64,000 nucleotides of DNA from Filosporella fistucella (taxonomy: Eukaryota; Ascomycota; Leotiomycetes; Helotiales). The stretch is taken from assembly GCA_030077755.1 (NCBI GenBank), contig JAQJZZ010000001.1, positions 868,001 through 932,000 on the forward strand. Reading direction: 5' to 3'. Numbering within the stretch: the first letter of the stretch is position 1; every line of letters begins with the position of its first letter. The notes under the pieces are model-generated. The model made no database searches. It worked only from the letters and a program-made list of their open reading frames with translations, and was not told where the DNA came from. The position numbers and the translations under genes are program-made. Below, piece after piece: positions 23,411 to 36,058 of the stretch.

Positions 23411-24138
23411 TGTTGCTGGATTTGAGATTGAGGTGAGGTTTGAGGTGGAGATAGTTTTGGCTTATGAGGATGAACGATCTGTGAAATGGTTCTGAGTGAT
23501 AGAGAACTGGATATCATGGTGAGAGATGGGTAAGAAGCATCTTTAAAGGTAGTACTTATGCACAAAAGCTCCACTGCTTTGTCTAAGATGTAGACGGAAT
23601 ATCGGTGATGCAGTCACCGGCCAGAGATGATAACATTCAAGATCAGAGTGACGAGCTTGCCAGGCGTTGATACAATGATCTGGTAGGAGAGAAATGAGAA
23701 AATGGCCGTGTTTACTCACTTGAGAAGGAGGGGTAGAAGGCTGTTGAAGTGCAAGCGAGCCTGCTAACGAGGCTGTAGACAAGGGGGGGCATCTTGTGAT
23801 TTTACCCCCATATTACGCCATATGCGGAGCTTTGTCAGCATATTTCTTCACTTGAAGTATCTAGAGTATTTGATAGGTAGAATTTAGTAAATACTGGTAA
23901 TTCGAAATACGCAATTGGTGGAGTCTTATCACTTGGCAATGCGGAGAGACAGCGCCAGAGCAGAGTAGCCTGCAAGTGTCGATTCTGGGCTGATTTCCCA
24001 TCGGTGTTCTTATCCCCTATTTCCAGAGTAATTTTTTACCAGCCATGGTACCGGTAATCCCAGTACCACAGTGCCGGTATCCCTCCTCATCAAAAGTAGT
24101 GGCATGATGACAGCTTCCCCTTGGTCATAGCTCAAAGT
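23411..24138. other. Intergenic, TauD promoter region
   Basis: This stretch lies between the sulfatase stop and the dioxygenase start. No gene is seen. Near 24042-24085 there is a cluster of GGTACCGG / GTGCCGGTA words in both orientations, possibly a regulator site, but I cannot assign it. Confidence 0.4.
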
Positions 24139-26147
24139 CTAGAGCTCCCATTGTCCTTCATGAAAGACACTTGCTTCCTGCGGTCCCTCACTTTCCCGTA
24201 TATATCCCAATTCGCACTTATCAAATCTCACATTCTGCGCCAGACTTGTGTAGAAAGAATCGAACCTCGAATCCAGAGCATCCTGAAGAGTTCTGACATT
24301 TAGAGCTGGATGAATCACAGACCATGGGTTGACGCAAGTCTCGCCTTTGCATGATTTGGTGACCATGAGTAGTGCATCAAGTCTTGGGAGAACTTTGGAA
24401 AGAGGTAGGTTGAGGATTGTGTGAGTTGAGCTTGAAGATGAGGGATAGATATTGTTGACCTGACTTGGATCGGTCTGCGAGTTGTTAGTCAAACGTACGC
24501 AAAACTGTGAAAGCACATACCGTCAAATCATAGAGCTCATGCTCATTTGTGCACCAAACTGAGTAGTATAAATTGTAATTTGATCCAATGACTCTCAGTG
24601 CTTTGTATGTGTTGTTTGGTCCATAATCGACTGACATATATTAGCCCGGTACTTTTCTTCATTTAAAGTGACTTACCAATCTTCCCATCATCCAGCGAGA
24701 ACTTGAAAATGCCTTCTGGAATACTTCTCCCCCAAAATTCCACATTAACATGCTCCTGTCTGTGCTTCGTCGCCTGGGTTAACTCCTCCTTGCTCAGCGG
24801 AACAGGCGTTCCATCGAGCCCATCCCACCCGACCTTCCCTCCCGCAATCTTCAGAAACGAGGGGGCAAGATCAGTATGCGCAGTCACCACTTCTGTTTCT
24901 CCGACTGGAACAAATGGCCCTCTGATGATAAGCGGCACATTGATATCTTCTTCAAACCCACACTCCTTTCCGGGGTTCAGTCGATGTTGGGAGATGTGAT
25001 AACCATTATCTGTCGTGTAAATTATATATGTATTATCCAAGATACCGTAGTCGTCCAGACGAGTAACAATGCCCTCAACGAGTTCATCGACGGCTTGAAG
25101 AGCTTGTAGACGAGCACGATAAAAGGCATCGTTATATCCAATCACCTCGTCCGACAGGCGATCTAAATGCTTCACCCACGAAGCTCCTCCAGGCTACTGA
25201 ATTATCAGTTTACAGAACACCTCTAGTGATATAGCAAGCATACCTCTTTCGGATTGAAATTCGCCTTCCTTGGAACCTTGGCACCAGGAAACAGATGCTT
25301 ATGTCTATCCGCAGGAATTGGCGCAGTCATCCTGATATCCTTAAGAGCATCTCCACCATCTCTTGGTTCCGTGGGGAAAGCTCCCACATTAGAATGTGGA
25401 GCTATTGGTGCAACGGTCAGGAAGAAAGGTTTCTTGGATTTGACTCCTTCTTCAAGAAGGCCATATGCTTTCGCTGCTAGGACATCGGTAGAGTATTCTC
25501 CTTCGTGGCTTACTGGTGGATGCTCGTTTCGCTGGAATGTTGCGTTCAGATACTCGTAGGTATGGGGGTCGAGGAGGAAGTCTGAGGAAGTCTATTCGCA
25601 AGTTAGTCTTGGACCCGTTGACTTCGGTAAATGGCGCCAACTTACCCAACCAGCAGGATGAGGGTTATTCCAATTATCGACCGTATGAGCATTGAATAGC
25701 TTTCCTGTGTAAAAGGTGCTATATCCAGCTTCTTGTAGCCAGACCGGCAACCAATTGGAATTGAATCCCTGAGCAACAAATTTAGGGTATCCTCCTATTT
25801 ACTATTAGTCCTTAATCCCTTCTTCAAATCAAATTCAAGAATTCTGTCTTACCATAAGGAGGAAACACATCCGTGACATTCGTGTTATGAGCATTCCTCC
25901 CCGTCCACAAAGTAACCCGTGACGGACAACAGATAGCAGTCGAGCAATAGTGTCGCTTATAAAATGTCCCTTTACTTGTGATATGTTTCTTGAGCAAAGG
26001 CATATAATCCAATGAATCCATATGTAGATCTTGATCATCTGTCAGAATCACCACGATATTTGGTCTATCCGCATGATGAAGCGGTGCTTGCTCCACTGCA
26101 TTGACAGCAATTATCCATGCCAACCACAAACTGAGATATATCTTCAT
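24139..26147 (-). CDS. Secreted arylsulfatase (sulfatase family S1)
   Basis: This enzyme hydrolyses sulfate esters. Six exons (26147-25853, 25794-25646, 25591-25244, 25193-24677, 24630-24521, 24474-24139) add to 1755 nt and 584 residues, all in phase, with introns of 46-58 nt. The start at 26147 gives a signal peptide (MKIYLSLWLAWIIAVNAV); an upstream in-frame extension is less likely. The metal-site segment RPNIVVILTDDQD carries Asp37-Asp38. The sulfatase signature CCPSRVTLWTGR has Cys73 in C-x-P-S-R, the residue converted to formylglycine. Later motifs include GKLFNAHT, PFFLTVAPIAPHSN and YIIYTTDNGYHISQHRLNPG, with further metal and substrate ligands. It shares a ~525-bp divergent promoter with the MFS transporter and lies beside a TauD dioxygenase, which fits sulfur scavenging. 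Confidence 0.92.
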
Positions 26148-26672
26148 TTTGTACTCAATTGACCAAAAACAAACACAATTGTAGAAAAGCATAAATGTAG
26201 AAAAATATACAGATAAGAAAATCAAAGTGGTGTCGTGATGAGGTCCACCCCGATCCAAGTGGAGTAGGGGAAGCTTTCTGGTTTGCATAATTAGCGTCGC
26301 ATCCCTGTTAGGTCACTGCTGAGTGGGGAATTGGTGATGGCGTGCTAACGAGGTCGTGATTCGTGACTGCTAACAACAAGCAAGTCAGAAGCTGAGAAGC
26401 CGACCACCAAACCAAATGCATCTACTTCCACCCATTTAAATTCCGACTTCCGGAAGATGCAAGCCAGGAAAAGTTTTGTTCCTTATCCAGATTTGCGTCC
26501 GAGGAATTGGGAGTCATAGCTTCTGAGCTGGGATGTATGTTGCTGTTCCTGACTCAATTGTAATCCCATTCTTGAGACATTTCTAGCTGCCATCATATTC
26601 ATATTTGCCTCTTCACTTGACACATACTTTTTGTGTCTAAATGCACCGACTTGATACAGCTCAGTCAAAACA
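26148..26672. promoter_or_regulatory. Divergent promoter, sulfatase / MFS transporter
   Basis: This 525-bp stretch separates two head-to-head genes and must contain both promoters. I found only a half match (ATGGCGTG near 26338) to the CYS3-type palindrome known for fungal sulfur regulation, so control by that factor is not demonstrated. Confidence 0.5.
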
Positions 26673-28862
26673 ATGACGTCCCAAGATCTCGACTACGACG
26701 CAATTGAATCCGGTACTCATACAGACTCATCATCTGACTCATGGGATTCAAAGTTCCTTTCAGAGCGAGTCCGAGAACGAGAATCCTTGCTCTCACCTAC
26801 AAGCCCAAATGACCTCAACTACAAAGCCACAGTACTTGCTTCCGAGACTGAATCTCCTGGTAAGCAACAATGATCATACATCTTATTCCAAAAACATAAG
26901 CACAATCGCAAGTATCCTCGGGTACTAACACCAACCAGCAGATGAGGAAGGAACAATCTCAGAACCCGTCTCCTCAAAAGGTGCCTGGGCAATAATAAGT
27001 CTCCTTATGATAGGCGTCTTTGTCTCCTCAGCAGACTCAACTCTCATCCTCGCAACCTATGGAACCATCTCCTCAGAATTTAATGCCTTTGGGGCAGGCG
27101 CCTGGCTGACCAACAGTTTTGGCTTATCTGCTTCGGCTGCCCAACCTATCATGGGGAAATTGAGTGACATATATGGAAGAAAAAGTGTATTGTTGGTGAA
27201 TTATGTGTTCTTTGCTCTGGGATGTGTAGTTGTGTGAGTAAACCTAGCCTTGGATTTAGGCTTCTTGAAGCAAGCTGACCGAAACAGTGGCATAGCTCAA
27301 TCAATGGGACAGGCTATTCTCGGCCGTGTGATATCTGGTTTCGGCGCTGGTGGTATGGTCGTTATTGTCTCTATTCTCATAACTGGTATGTTGCACTCTT
27401 AATCACACTTACTTTTCCAGCTAACACGCCGAAGATCTAGTTCCCCTCATCCAAGTAGCTTCCTGGAGAAGTTATGTGAATGTCGTTACAACAGCTGGTC
27501 GAAGTATCGGCGGTCCATTAGGAGGCCTCTTAGCAGATACCGTAGGATGGCGCTGTAAATCTCTCTTTCCTCAACGCCCCTTCCCCTTCAGGAAACCAAA
27601 CTAACATCCGCAGGGTCGTTCGCTGGCCAAGGGCCACTTTTCCTTCTCGCCATAATTCTCGTTGCATTCCGCCTCTCATCACCCAAACTGAAACCACAAC
27701 CTAAAGGCGGCCCCTCCAAGCTGCGACGTATAGACTTCATAGGTGCTTTAACACTCAGTCTAACAATCGTTTCTTTCCTCGGGGCCCTCAGTCTAGGCGG
27801 CCAGACTCTCCCTTGGTCTCACCCACTAGTGCTTGGCCTCGTTGGATTTTCAATACTCCTAGGTATCGTATTCGCAGCATACGAAACAAAATTCGCTCTG
27901 GAGCCTATCTTTCCCCCTTCCCTAGTCATAAAACGAGACGTAGCAACTCCATACGCAATCATCAGTCTTCAAACTAGTGCTCAACTAGCCGTACGTCTTT
28001 TCTCTCATCCAATGATCTGCTCCAGAACTAACGAAACACAAAAAGATGATGTGGTCCATCCCCCTCTACTTCCGCATAACCCAATCCTCCTCCAACACCG
28101 AAGCCGGCTCTCATCTCTTCCCCGCCGTTCTCGGAAACACAGCCGGCGGTCTCCTAACCGGCTACCTCATCCAAAAAACAGGCCACTACAAATCTCTCAC
28201 TCTCCTCGGAGCTTTCTCTTCCTCCTTAACCTATTTCCTCCTCATAATCCGCTGGAAAGGCCATACCAGCTGGCTTGAATCCCTAGAAATCATCCCCGGT
28301 GGCTTCGGGACCGGAATCGCAAATTCAGCTACCTTTATAGCGGTCACAACGGCGGTGGAGAAACATGAGTTGGCGATGGCGACGAGCGGGATGTATCTTG
28401 CTAGCGGCGTGTTTATGATGGTGGGTATTGCGGCGAGTAGTGCGATTCAGTTGGGGAGTTTGAGAGGGTTGCTTCGGAGGGGTTTGAAAGGTGTGGAGGG
28501 GAGAACGGAGGTGTGTTTTTCCTTCATCATAACTCCCGGATTTTCCCTTGTTTTTAAATCTCATATCTCGAATCCTTACGGCAGCATCAAAAGCATACCC
28601 AGCTGACCTATCCAGATAATTGAACAAGTCATCTCCAATGTAGGCAGTATAGCGCGTCTGGAAGAAGAAGTCAAGCAAATAGTGGTAGAAGGCTATGTAA
28701 AGAGTTTGGAATACTGTCATAGTAAGTTTCCTCTCCTACTTCAATCTAGATGTAGAGAGAGAACGGAAAGGATGCTTACTTACCAAACCAGTGTTTTCGC
28801 TTGGTTGTGCGCTTTTGGCACTTGCCGTGGCGTTTACGATTCGAGAGCATCCTTTGAGATGA
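26673..28862 (+). CDS. MFS transporter, DHA14/Vba-like
   Basis: This is a multi-pass membrane transporter of the drug:H+ antiporter/vacuolar basic amino-acid type. Eight exons are 26673-26859, 26942-27233 (a NAGNAG acceptor also allows 26939), 27288-27385, 27441-27554, 27614-27990, 28046-28510, 28616-28721 and 28792-28862, giving 1710 nt and 569 residues in phase. A Ser-rich acidic N-terminus precedes the first helix (IISLLMIGVFVSSADSTLI). The MFS loop signature GKLSDIYGRKSVL is clear, as is RVISGFGAGGMVV and the motif C-like GGPLGGLLADTVGW. The C-terminal helix ends in AFTIREHPLR. The substrate is unknown; its head-to-head position with an arylsulfatase hints at export or vacuolar handling of a sulfur or amino-acid compound, which is inference. 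Confidence 0.87.
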
Positions 28863-29146
28863 GGATTTAGTCGTCAATTGGAGTTTGGAATGAGATTAGA
28901 AGTGGGAAGGTAGATCTAACTTTGAGAGGGAAGCTGTTCATGGCTGGCTTTTGAAGATAGATAAATATGCAACATATAGTACAATGACGAACGAACCATT
29001 TAGACTCATATAGAGATAAAAGTAGTTTTACAAAGTCCAATTGTAGGATATGCTATCTAATGCGATGCTGAAAAGAAACAACATACATAGTCTGTCTATA
29101 GGTACTATCAAGCATGTGCTCGGAAAAGCTGAAGCCGAAGAACAAT

Positions 29147-31337
29147 CTACTCGATCCTCTTCTTTCCTTCCTCTGCATTGGTGTATCGAGCAGTGCTCAA
29201 ACCACGTTCATGTCTTGCGACGAGCCCTCCAATCACCTTGTCTTTCCGGACATTGTTGATGGCCTCATTATATCCCTCTGTAGCCCATGGTCTTGGGTTC
29301 AGTTTTGGCCAATTGACCTATACAATTAGTACTTGGTACCAGTTTGTGAGTAAGGGTGACTTACATAAAGCATTCCATTCCGATAAATAAAGTTGAAGGA
29401 CCATGCACCGACTACGAACCAGAAGAAAACGAAGATTCGAAGAGGGAGAACGGCTGCATCTGGAAGACGTCTTGTGAATGTTCCCACAAATACAAAAAAC
29501 AAACTGAAGGCTAGAACGTAGGGAATTGCTTGAATAAGCAGTGGGCGCCTGTCGGCAAACACAAGGTGAGAAGAAGTATTAGGGAGATAATTGCCGAGGA
29601 ACAGATCAAATGCATCTTGTTTTGGACCATCGGCGAAATTGTTTTTGGCGTATCTTGTGATCGAGTTTTGCAAATCTTGAAGGGCGCCAGCCTTGGTTCG
29701 TTGTCCAGTTCGGGTGAAGTCAGTCTTGAGTGCACCAGTTCCAGAGTATGATTTTGAAACCACATCTGCGTTGTCGGCCCAAAGTTTGCGGAACAGGACT
29801 TCAAAAGCCGGGTCCGCTGATGTGAAAGTCTCTCCCCGAGTCAATACACCGAGATCAGTAAGTTGACGATTGAGGGAATGACGGGCAACCATGCTTTGAA
29901 CGACATTGGTACGGTCAAGACAGTCCATGCAGTTAGTTCGGATAACACTAGTTTGGTGATTGCGAACTTCCAAGCGGCCTTCAGTATCTCCAGGCATGTC
30001 GACACCACGGAAATACTGTTGTGCATCCAATCCGTCCTTCAATTGATCCAGAAGTAATTGTACACGGTGCCATTGCAAGCCCTTAGTCTCGTGGTGAAAG
30101 TCGAAATAAATATAGTGTAGACGATCCATGTGAGTTCGACGACCACTTGGCTCCACGATATGAAACTTCTCATCAGAAATTTTATCTTGATGAGTTTGTT
30201 CAATGGGTGAAGAGACGAGCATTCTGATAACCTGCTCATATGCTTCCTTCACTCGCTGTTCTCTACCCTTCTGTTTGACAAGATTGACCAGATAATTATC
30301 TCCATACAGTCGAATCTGCTCATCAAAATGTGCTTTAGCAGCAGAAACTGCAGTCTCAACACCTCTGATTTGCAGCTTTGGAGTATAATGCAGAGTATTG
30401 ACCTCGGCCCAGTACACGGGAACACTTCCTCTGGTCTGCACATAAGACATAATCTGCACTTCCTTCCCACCTGAACCGCCAATCTTGCCATTTTGCATTC
30501 CACCACCACCAGCAAAGCCACCAAGGCCAGTCAAGCTATCATTCAAGATAACAATTTGCTCAGTTTCGTTGAAGTTGGAGACATTTCCTTGCTCGTCGAT
30601 ACCTCGAGAGAAATATCTGGTTCCAGCTCGATGTCGAGATCGTCGAGTGATAAGAACAACGGTAAGAGGAGTGGATTTAACACGCGTCGGAATAATCTCT
30701 AGCATGCCATATACCACAGGAAGTATATATGGATCCACACCTGGTTGTTGCCCGTGCTGGTGTCGAGTTCCAGATGTTCGGAAATCGATTAGATCAGACT
30801 GAACGAATTTGTTCCAGAAGAAGCGATCATCTGCTCGTTTCCATAGGGGCGCGGAGGGGTCGAGTTGAGATTGGCGTTGGAAAGTGTTTGTGATGTCGAA
30901 AGAATACGAAAAGTACATAGGACCTGCCTTGATGAAGCTCTTCAACAAGGCTAAGTACATGTCTTCATCTTGATCGTGAAGAGGTCGCTCTCGCAGAGGC
31001 AGGAAGTCGGTAGAAATGACTTTGTAAACCATATGCCCCTTTAATCTGCCCATAGGTTGTGCCTTTGTGATGACGATGATGTATTTATCTACATGGGTCA
31101 GTAACTGGAAATTGCGGCCTTCAGATTGTGTCTACCTAGACGCAGTTTGATCATTCCCATGATCCCCGCAATACTAGAAACACGCTTTCCACCCATAAGC
31201 GGTCCATCGTTCAATCGAATATCTCCTGTAGGCCGGTCGACAACAAGAGTTGGGGCGGATTGGGATGAGGGTGAAGTGAAGGAGTAATGCGACGCAGAAG
31301 CGTGGACATTAATGTCCCTGAAAGGTAACAAACTCAT
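29147..31337 (-). CDS. SAC1: Phosphoinositide phosphatase Sac1
   Basis: This lipid phosphatase of the ER/Golgi removes phosphate mainly from PtdIns4P and links lipid signalling to secretion. Three exons (31337-31136, 31088-29365, 29317-29147; introns 47 nt each) give 2097 nt and 698 residues. The SAC domain contains the catalytic CX5R motif in RTNCMDCLDRTNVVQS. Upstream landmarks are YFSYSFDITNTFQRQ, FFWNKF, VVLITRRSRHRAGTRYFSRG and MSYVQTRGSVPVYWAEVN. Two hydrophobic segments near the C-terminus (IPYVLAFSLFFVFVG and LRIFVFFWFVVGAWSFNF) anchor it in the membrane with a short tail behind. The 171-nt last exon adds VNWPKLNPRPWATEGYNEA, as in fungal Sac1. It is divergent from the Rab5 gene, with an 800-bp gap between starts. 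Confidence 0.95.
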
Positions 31338-32136
31338 GATGCGCTGAGAATGGATTCCTTGCCCCCGGTTTTACTATGCGTCGTTGATCAAAATCTTCGC
31401 GATCATGGCAAATTATTTGGTCGATGGAGCTTGATAGCTGGCTTCTATCGTGAAGTTGAGCCTCGCCTTCTAAATTAAAACAAGGCGGCAATAGACCGTG
31501 CATATATCCAACTATGCACGGAGCTCTAATAGCACACTATCACATTGCAGGTAGCAGCCTTTGAGAGTTTCAATCAAACAACTGGTGACTTAAAGAAAGC
31601 ACTGTTCTCTGAGCCCGACTAGGTAGAGTCTCCCATCAAATATCTTCACTCAACGGTGCTCACTACACAATTCTTCCTTTGCCAAATATACCTAATTGCC
31701 TTGCACTTTAAGATTGTGCCGAGATCCGGGTTTATACTCCAAAATTGTTTAGGTTGTAAGGTGGCCAAGTCTGTTTGAAATGGGTGAAATTACTCTTTTT
31801 CCACGAAAAGAACGAGACTTGGGAACGTGAGATCTTTTATATTATTTGCTGAATCACAGTTCATTTTGTGTTGAGAGCTGTGACTGTAATAGCAACATCA
31901 AGTTTGACTTTATCAAGATTACGCATGGGCTTGCATCACGTGTGCGCAGCCTCTCCCGACTTGCGTTAGAACGTTGCGTTCCTTCCCATCATAAACCGTC
32001 GTCACCTATCTGCTCTTCAAGTTTGAGAATTCAATACCACCCACCTTTCTTTCGACACCGCTGTATCCTAAATCTCGAGAGTTATATTGCGCGCCCAAAA
32101 GCTCCATCCGCCGACACCACTTCACAACAATCCAAT
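31338..32136. promoter_or_regulatory. Divergent promoter region, SAC1 / Rab5
   Basis: This 800-bp interval lies between two head-to-head trafficking genes and must hold both promoters and leaders. I see no other gene and no defined site. Confidence 0.5.
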
Positions 32137-33002
32137 ATGGCTGCCAGAGGTCAAGCAGGCACCCGTGGTGGGAACAACCGTTTTGCGCAATTCAAGCTGG
32201 TGTTACTAGGTAGGCACATTGTTCAGGATATAAAGGAATATGAATCTAATATCTTGGTATAGGAGAATCTGCAGTGGGAAAGGTGTGTTGGTGATTTCTC
32301 AGACCTGGGTCAGCTGCTAACATCTAATGTAGAGCTCCCTCGTTCTTCGTTTCGTCAAGGTTGGAATATCCTCCCAGAATAAGCTTTAGCTATACTGACA
32401 TTCGTAAAGGACCAGTTTGATGATTTCAGAGAGTCCACGATCGGCGCTGCATTCCTAACACAAACGATATCCCTCGACGATAATACAACAGTCAAGTTCG
32501 AGATATGGGATACTGCTGGCCAGGAAAGATATAAGTCGCTGGCACCTATGTATTACCGGAATGCAAACTGTGCCGTGGTTGTCTATGATATTACACAAGC
32601 CGTAAGCTGCCGGTGGACGGACATGTTTTGAGCATCGCTAACATATGTCAATAGTCGTCATTGGATAAGGCAAAACAGTGGGTGAAAGAGCTTCAAAGAC
32701 AGGCCAACGAAAATATAATCATCGCACTCGCTGGCAATAAGCTCGATTTGGTTGCAAGCCAGCCTGATAAGCGTGCAATCAGTACTGCAGATGCCGAGGC
32801 GTATGCAAAGGAAGCAGGGTTACTCTTTTTCGAAACATCCGCCAAGACATCAGAGAACGTGAGAGAACTATTTACATCAATCGCGAAGAAGCTACCATTA
32901 GACCAAGCTGGTCCGAGGAATCCAAGATCAGGCGGGAGAGGAGGCGTTGAGTTGAGACCTGAAGCGCCAGGCACACAAGGAGCTGGAGCTTGTGCTTGTT
33001 AA
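32137..33002 (+). CDS. Rab5-family GTPase (Ypt5/Vps21-like)
   Basis: This small GTPase controls early-endosome fusion. Five exons (32137-32209, 32263-32282, 32333-32359, 32410-32601, 32655-33002) give 660 nt and 219 residues. Exons 2 and 3 are only 20 and 27 nt and together encode most of the P-loop (GESAVGKSSLVLRF). The Rab5-type switch I has [13 protein letters not shown], switch II has [20 protein letters not shown], and the guanine motifs are GNKLDLV and ETSAKT. The C-terminus ends in CAC, a double-cysteine prenylation site. The tiny exons are skipped by simple ORF calling, so the long frame from 32661 contains only the C-terminal half. Confidence 0.95.
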
Positions 33003-33588
33003 AGGGGTGGTACTTGAATCATGGAATATGATAGCAAGGTGTACTATCATTTGAGATCCGACATTCTTCATGGTCTCCAAACAACATCGTCATATTCAAC
33101 GAAATTGCCTGGTTGTGATGAGGGAAGCATAGATGTGGTCATTCAGACCATTTACGAGAGCAGTCTTTAATACCTGGATGTGTCTTAGTTCTCATTGTAG
33201 GGTTGTGGCAGGGTATTCTTCCTGCAATGGCGTGAGGGTTTTCTCTTGAATTGTTCTGCAGCATTTTCTGGGTGTACGATATGCAATAGAACACATTCAC
33301 GATTTCATCATATGACTTTAATACAATATATTGTGATATTCCACTTACTATGACCTGATAGCTTTGCAAAGGTGTAGCAACGGTTCATAGCAATTTAAAA
33401 TCGTAGTAAAGTCGGCTGGTTGAGTGCGAGTAGGATTTTACAGCCTTGTTGATTTCCGGCGGCTGAGAGATGCATCATCGCTTGGCATTCGCAGGAGCTT
33501 GCCAACTTGCTCCAAAACCTTTTCTACCGACCTCACGCGCGGACAACATCACAACCTCAACAATTATTTGTCGCCAACGCAGCCCGTC
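33003..33588. other. Intergenic, MIC60 upstream region
   Basis: This contains the 3' end of the Rab5 gene and the promoter/leader of MIC60. No gene is seen. Confidence 0.5.
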
Positions 33589-35760
33589 ATGCTGCGCGCC
33601 TCAATTCGGTCGTCGAGGGCCTTTGGCTACAAGGCAAGTGTAGCCAATGCTGGACGTCAATGGCACACAGTTCAAACTGGTCGGGTGGCCTCGGGTAGTG
33701 AGGTAAGAGCTCATCAGAATTCGGGATTAATCAATTGGCATGATGGTTGGATTCTAACACTCTCTGTCAATATAGAGATGGTACGCCGATGAGAAGAAAC
33801 CTAGTATCACCGATTCGCGAGCTCCTGTCCTTCCAGGATCTGCGAGCGCAAGCACCAATGAACCACTCCCTCCTGGACGAGTTGCACCCACACCGGTGAC
33901 TCCAGCTTCACCTACTTTGAAGACAATTCCATCAGAGAACGTGCCTATCACTCCCCCGCCCCCCTCGAACCTAGGTTCTGTGCCTCCACCTGCACCAACC
34001 CCGAAACCAAAGCGAAGATTCTTCCGCAAGTTCTTTACTACCCTCGTCCTTCTGACAACACTTGGATTTGGAGGAGGAGTATACTATTCGAGGGTCAACG
34101 ATAATTTCCATGACTTCTTTACCGAGTATATTCCTTTCGGAGAGGAGGCTGTTTTATACTTTGAGGAAAAAGAGTTCCGGAAACGATTCCCCAAGATTGC
34201 AGATCGTTCGACTTCAAGACCCAGGGATACTGGTGAATCAATCAAGATTCCCAGCCAGAGCGGTGTTTCATGGAGAGTATCTGATGATAGCCAGCAAAGT
34301 ACTGCTGGGAGACAAAAGAGTGCTCTGAAGGATACACCAAAGCCGAAGGAAGCTATACAAACCCCAGCTGAGAAGAAGCCCGAGGAGAAGGTCAAGGCTG
34401 TAGAGAAAGTCAAGAAAGAGGCTGCCGCTCCAGTACCCAGTAAACCCACACCTCCAGCTGGCACGTCTCCTGAATCGCAACCGCCTCTCAAGCCGGGCCA
34501 CCCTGTGACTGCCCAAGTGACACCTAAAGAGCCATCAGGTGTTTCATTCACTGCCCCGGAAGTCGACCAGCCGTCCAAGTTCCCTCCTGAAGTCACTCGA
34601 ATTGATCCGATCAACATTAAAGATGCCAATGAGCCTTTGGTGCAGGATTTGGTCAAGATTCTCAATGATATTATCACAGTGGTCAACGCTGATAATGCAA
34701 ATGCCAAGTTCTCGAGTACCATCAGCAAGGCAAAAGGCGAGCTAAGTAAAGTTGGTTCCAAGATTAAGGCGTTGAAAGATGCTGCCGAAAAGGAGGCTGA
34801 AGCAAAGATCTTAGCTGAGAAGGCTGATTTCGATCGAGCTGCCAAAGAACTCATTCGGCGTGTAGAGGCAGAGATGACCCATCAACAATCAGAATGGCAG
34901 GAAGAGTATCAAACAGAGCGCCAAAAGATCCAAGAAAGCTATGAACAGAAGTTAAAGGCTGAGATCGAACGCGCAAACGAGGTTAATGAACAACGTCTAC
35001 GTAATAGCCTGCTTGAGCAGGCTGTTGAGATGAAGCGCCAGTTCATTGGAGAAGTCAAGGATCGTGTTGAGTCAGAGCGTGAAGGTCGTTTGGGCAAGCT
35101 TTCCGACCTGTCAAACACTGTTACCGAGCTCGAGAAGCTTACTTCAGATTGGAACTCAGTGGTTGACACCAACTTGAAGACTCAACATCTCCACGTTGCA
35201 GTTGAAGCTGTACGAGCCAATTTGGAGAAGAGTCAAGTTCCCAGGCCGTTTGTGAGGGAATTGGCAGCTTTGAAAGAAATCGCATCTGACGACCCAGTCG
35301 TGAATGCTGCCATCGCTTCCATCAACCCTACTGCGTACCAAAGAGGTATTCCATCGTCAGCCCAGTTGATCGATCGTTTCCGCCGTGTTGCGACTGAGGT
35401 CCGAAAAGCTTCTTTGCTACCAAGCGATGCTGGTGTTGCTAGTCACGCTTCTAGCTATGTCCTCAGCAAATTGCTGTTCAAGAAGAAGGGTCTTGCTACT
35501 GGTGATGATGTTGAGAGCATCTTGACAAGAACTGAGACTTTCCTTGAGGAAGGTGATTTAGATAACGCCGCCAGGGAGATGAACGGATTGAAGGGATGGG
35601 CCAAGACTTTGAGCAGAGATTGGTTGGGAGAGGTCAGAAAGGTATTGGAAGTGCAGCAAGCTTTGGATGTAAGTTTTCCCGTGTCCTACTGAGCTCCATT
35701 GTTAATTCAGCATAGGTCATCGCTACAGAAGCGAGGTTACAGAGCTTGAGAGTCGAATAG
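33589..35760 (+). CDS. MIC60: MICOS subunit Mic60 (mitofilin)
   Basis: This inner-mitochondrial-membrane protein shapes crista junctions as the core of the MICOS complex. Three exons (33589-33702, 33776-35668, 35716-35760) give 2052 nt and 683 residues. The N-terminus (MLRASIRSSRAFGYKAS) is an amphipathic, basic presequence. A Pro-rich stretch precedes the single membrane helix (FFTTLVLLTTLGFGGGVYY), followed by the family segment VNDNFHDFFTEYIPFGEEAV. A long Lys/Glu/Ala coiled-coil region occupies ~280-450, and the C-terminal mitofilin domain contains RPFVRELAALKEIASDDPV and ends in LQSLRVE, encoded by the 45-nt last exon. It is intact, with clear splice sites. The opposite strand carries a long frame (34084-34854) that I regard as a shadow. 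Confidence 0.93.
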
Positions 35761-36058
35761 ATGAAATTTTCTTTTGTACATGCATCGGGGGGAGAACGTA
35801 GTCTAGAACACTGCGGGCTTGTATGAGATACAAAATAGATATGTACTTTATTTGCTTCCATGTTGAAATTTACATGCTGTTCTTTGTGGTGATATTATCG
35901 GTGTTGAAAGGTATATGTCAAGTAGCAGGTATGGATGTGCAAGTGCAACTAATTTGGACTAGACCAAGTCGCGCGGAAACGCCGACCGGTCTTCGAGTCG
36001 GCTAACAGTTTTCCTTTTCACACCTGGAGGCAACAATTTGATTTCATACACTCAAAAG

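Noticed and set aside
34084..34854. 256-residue minus-strand frame opposite MIC60
   Set aside because: Shadow of a low-complexity coding exon; no family features and no independent promoter or splice logic.
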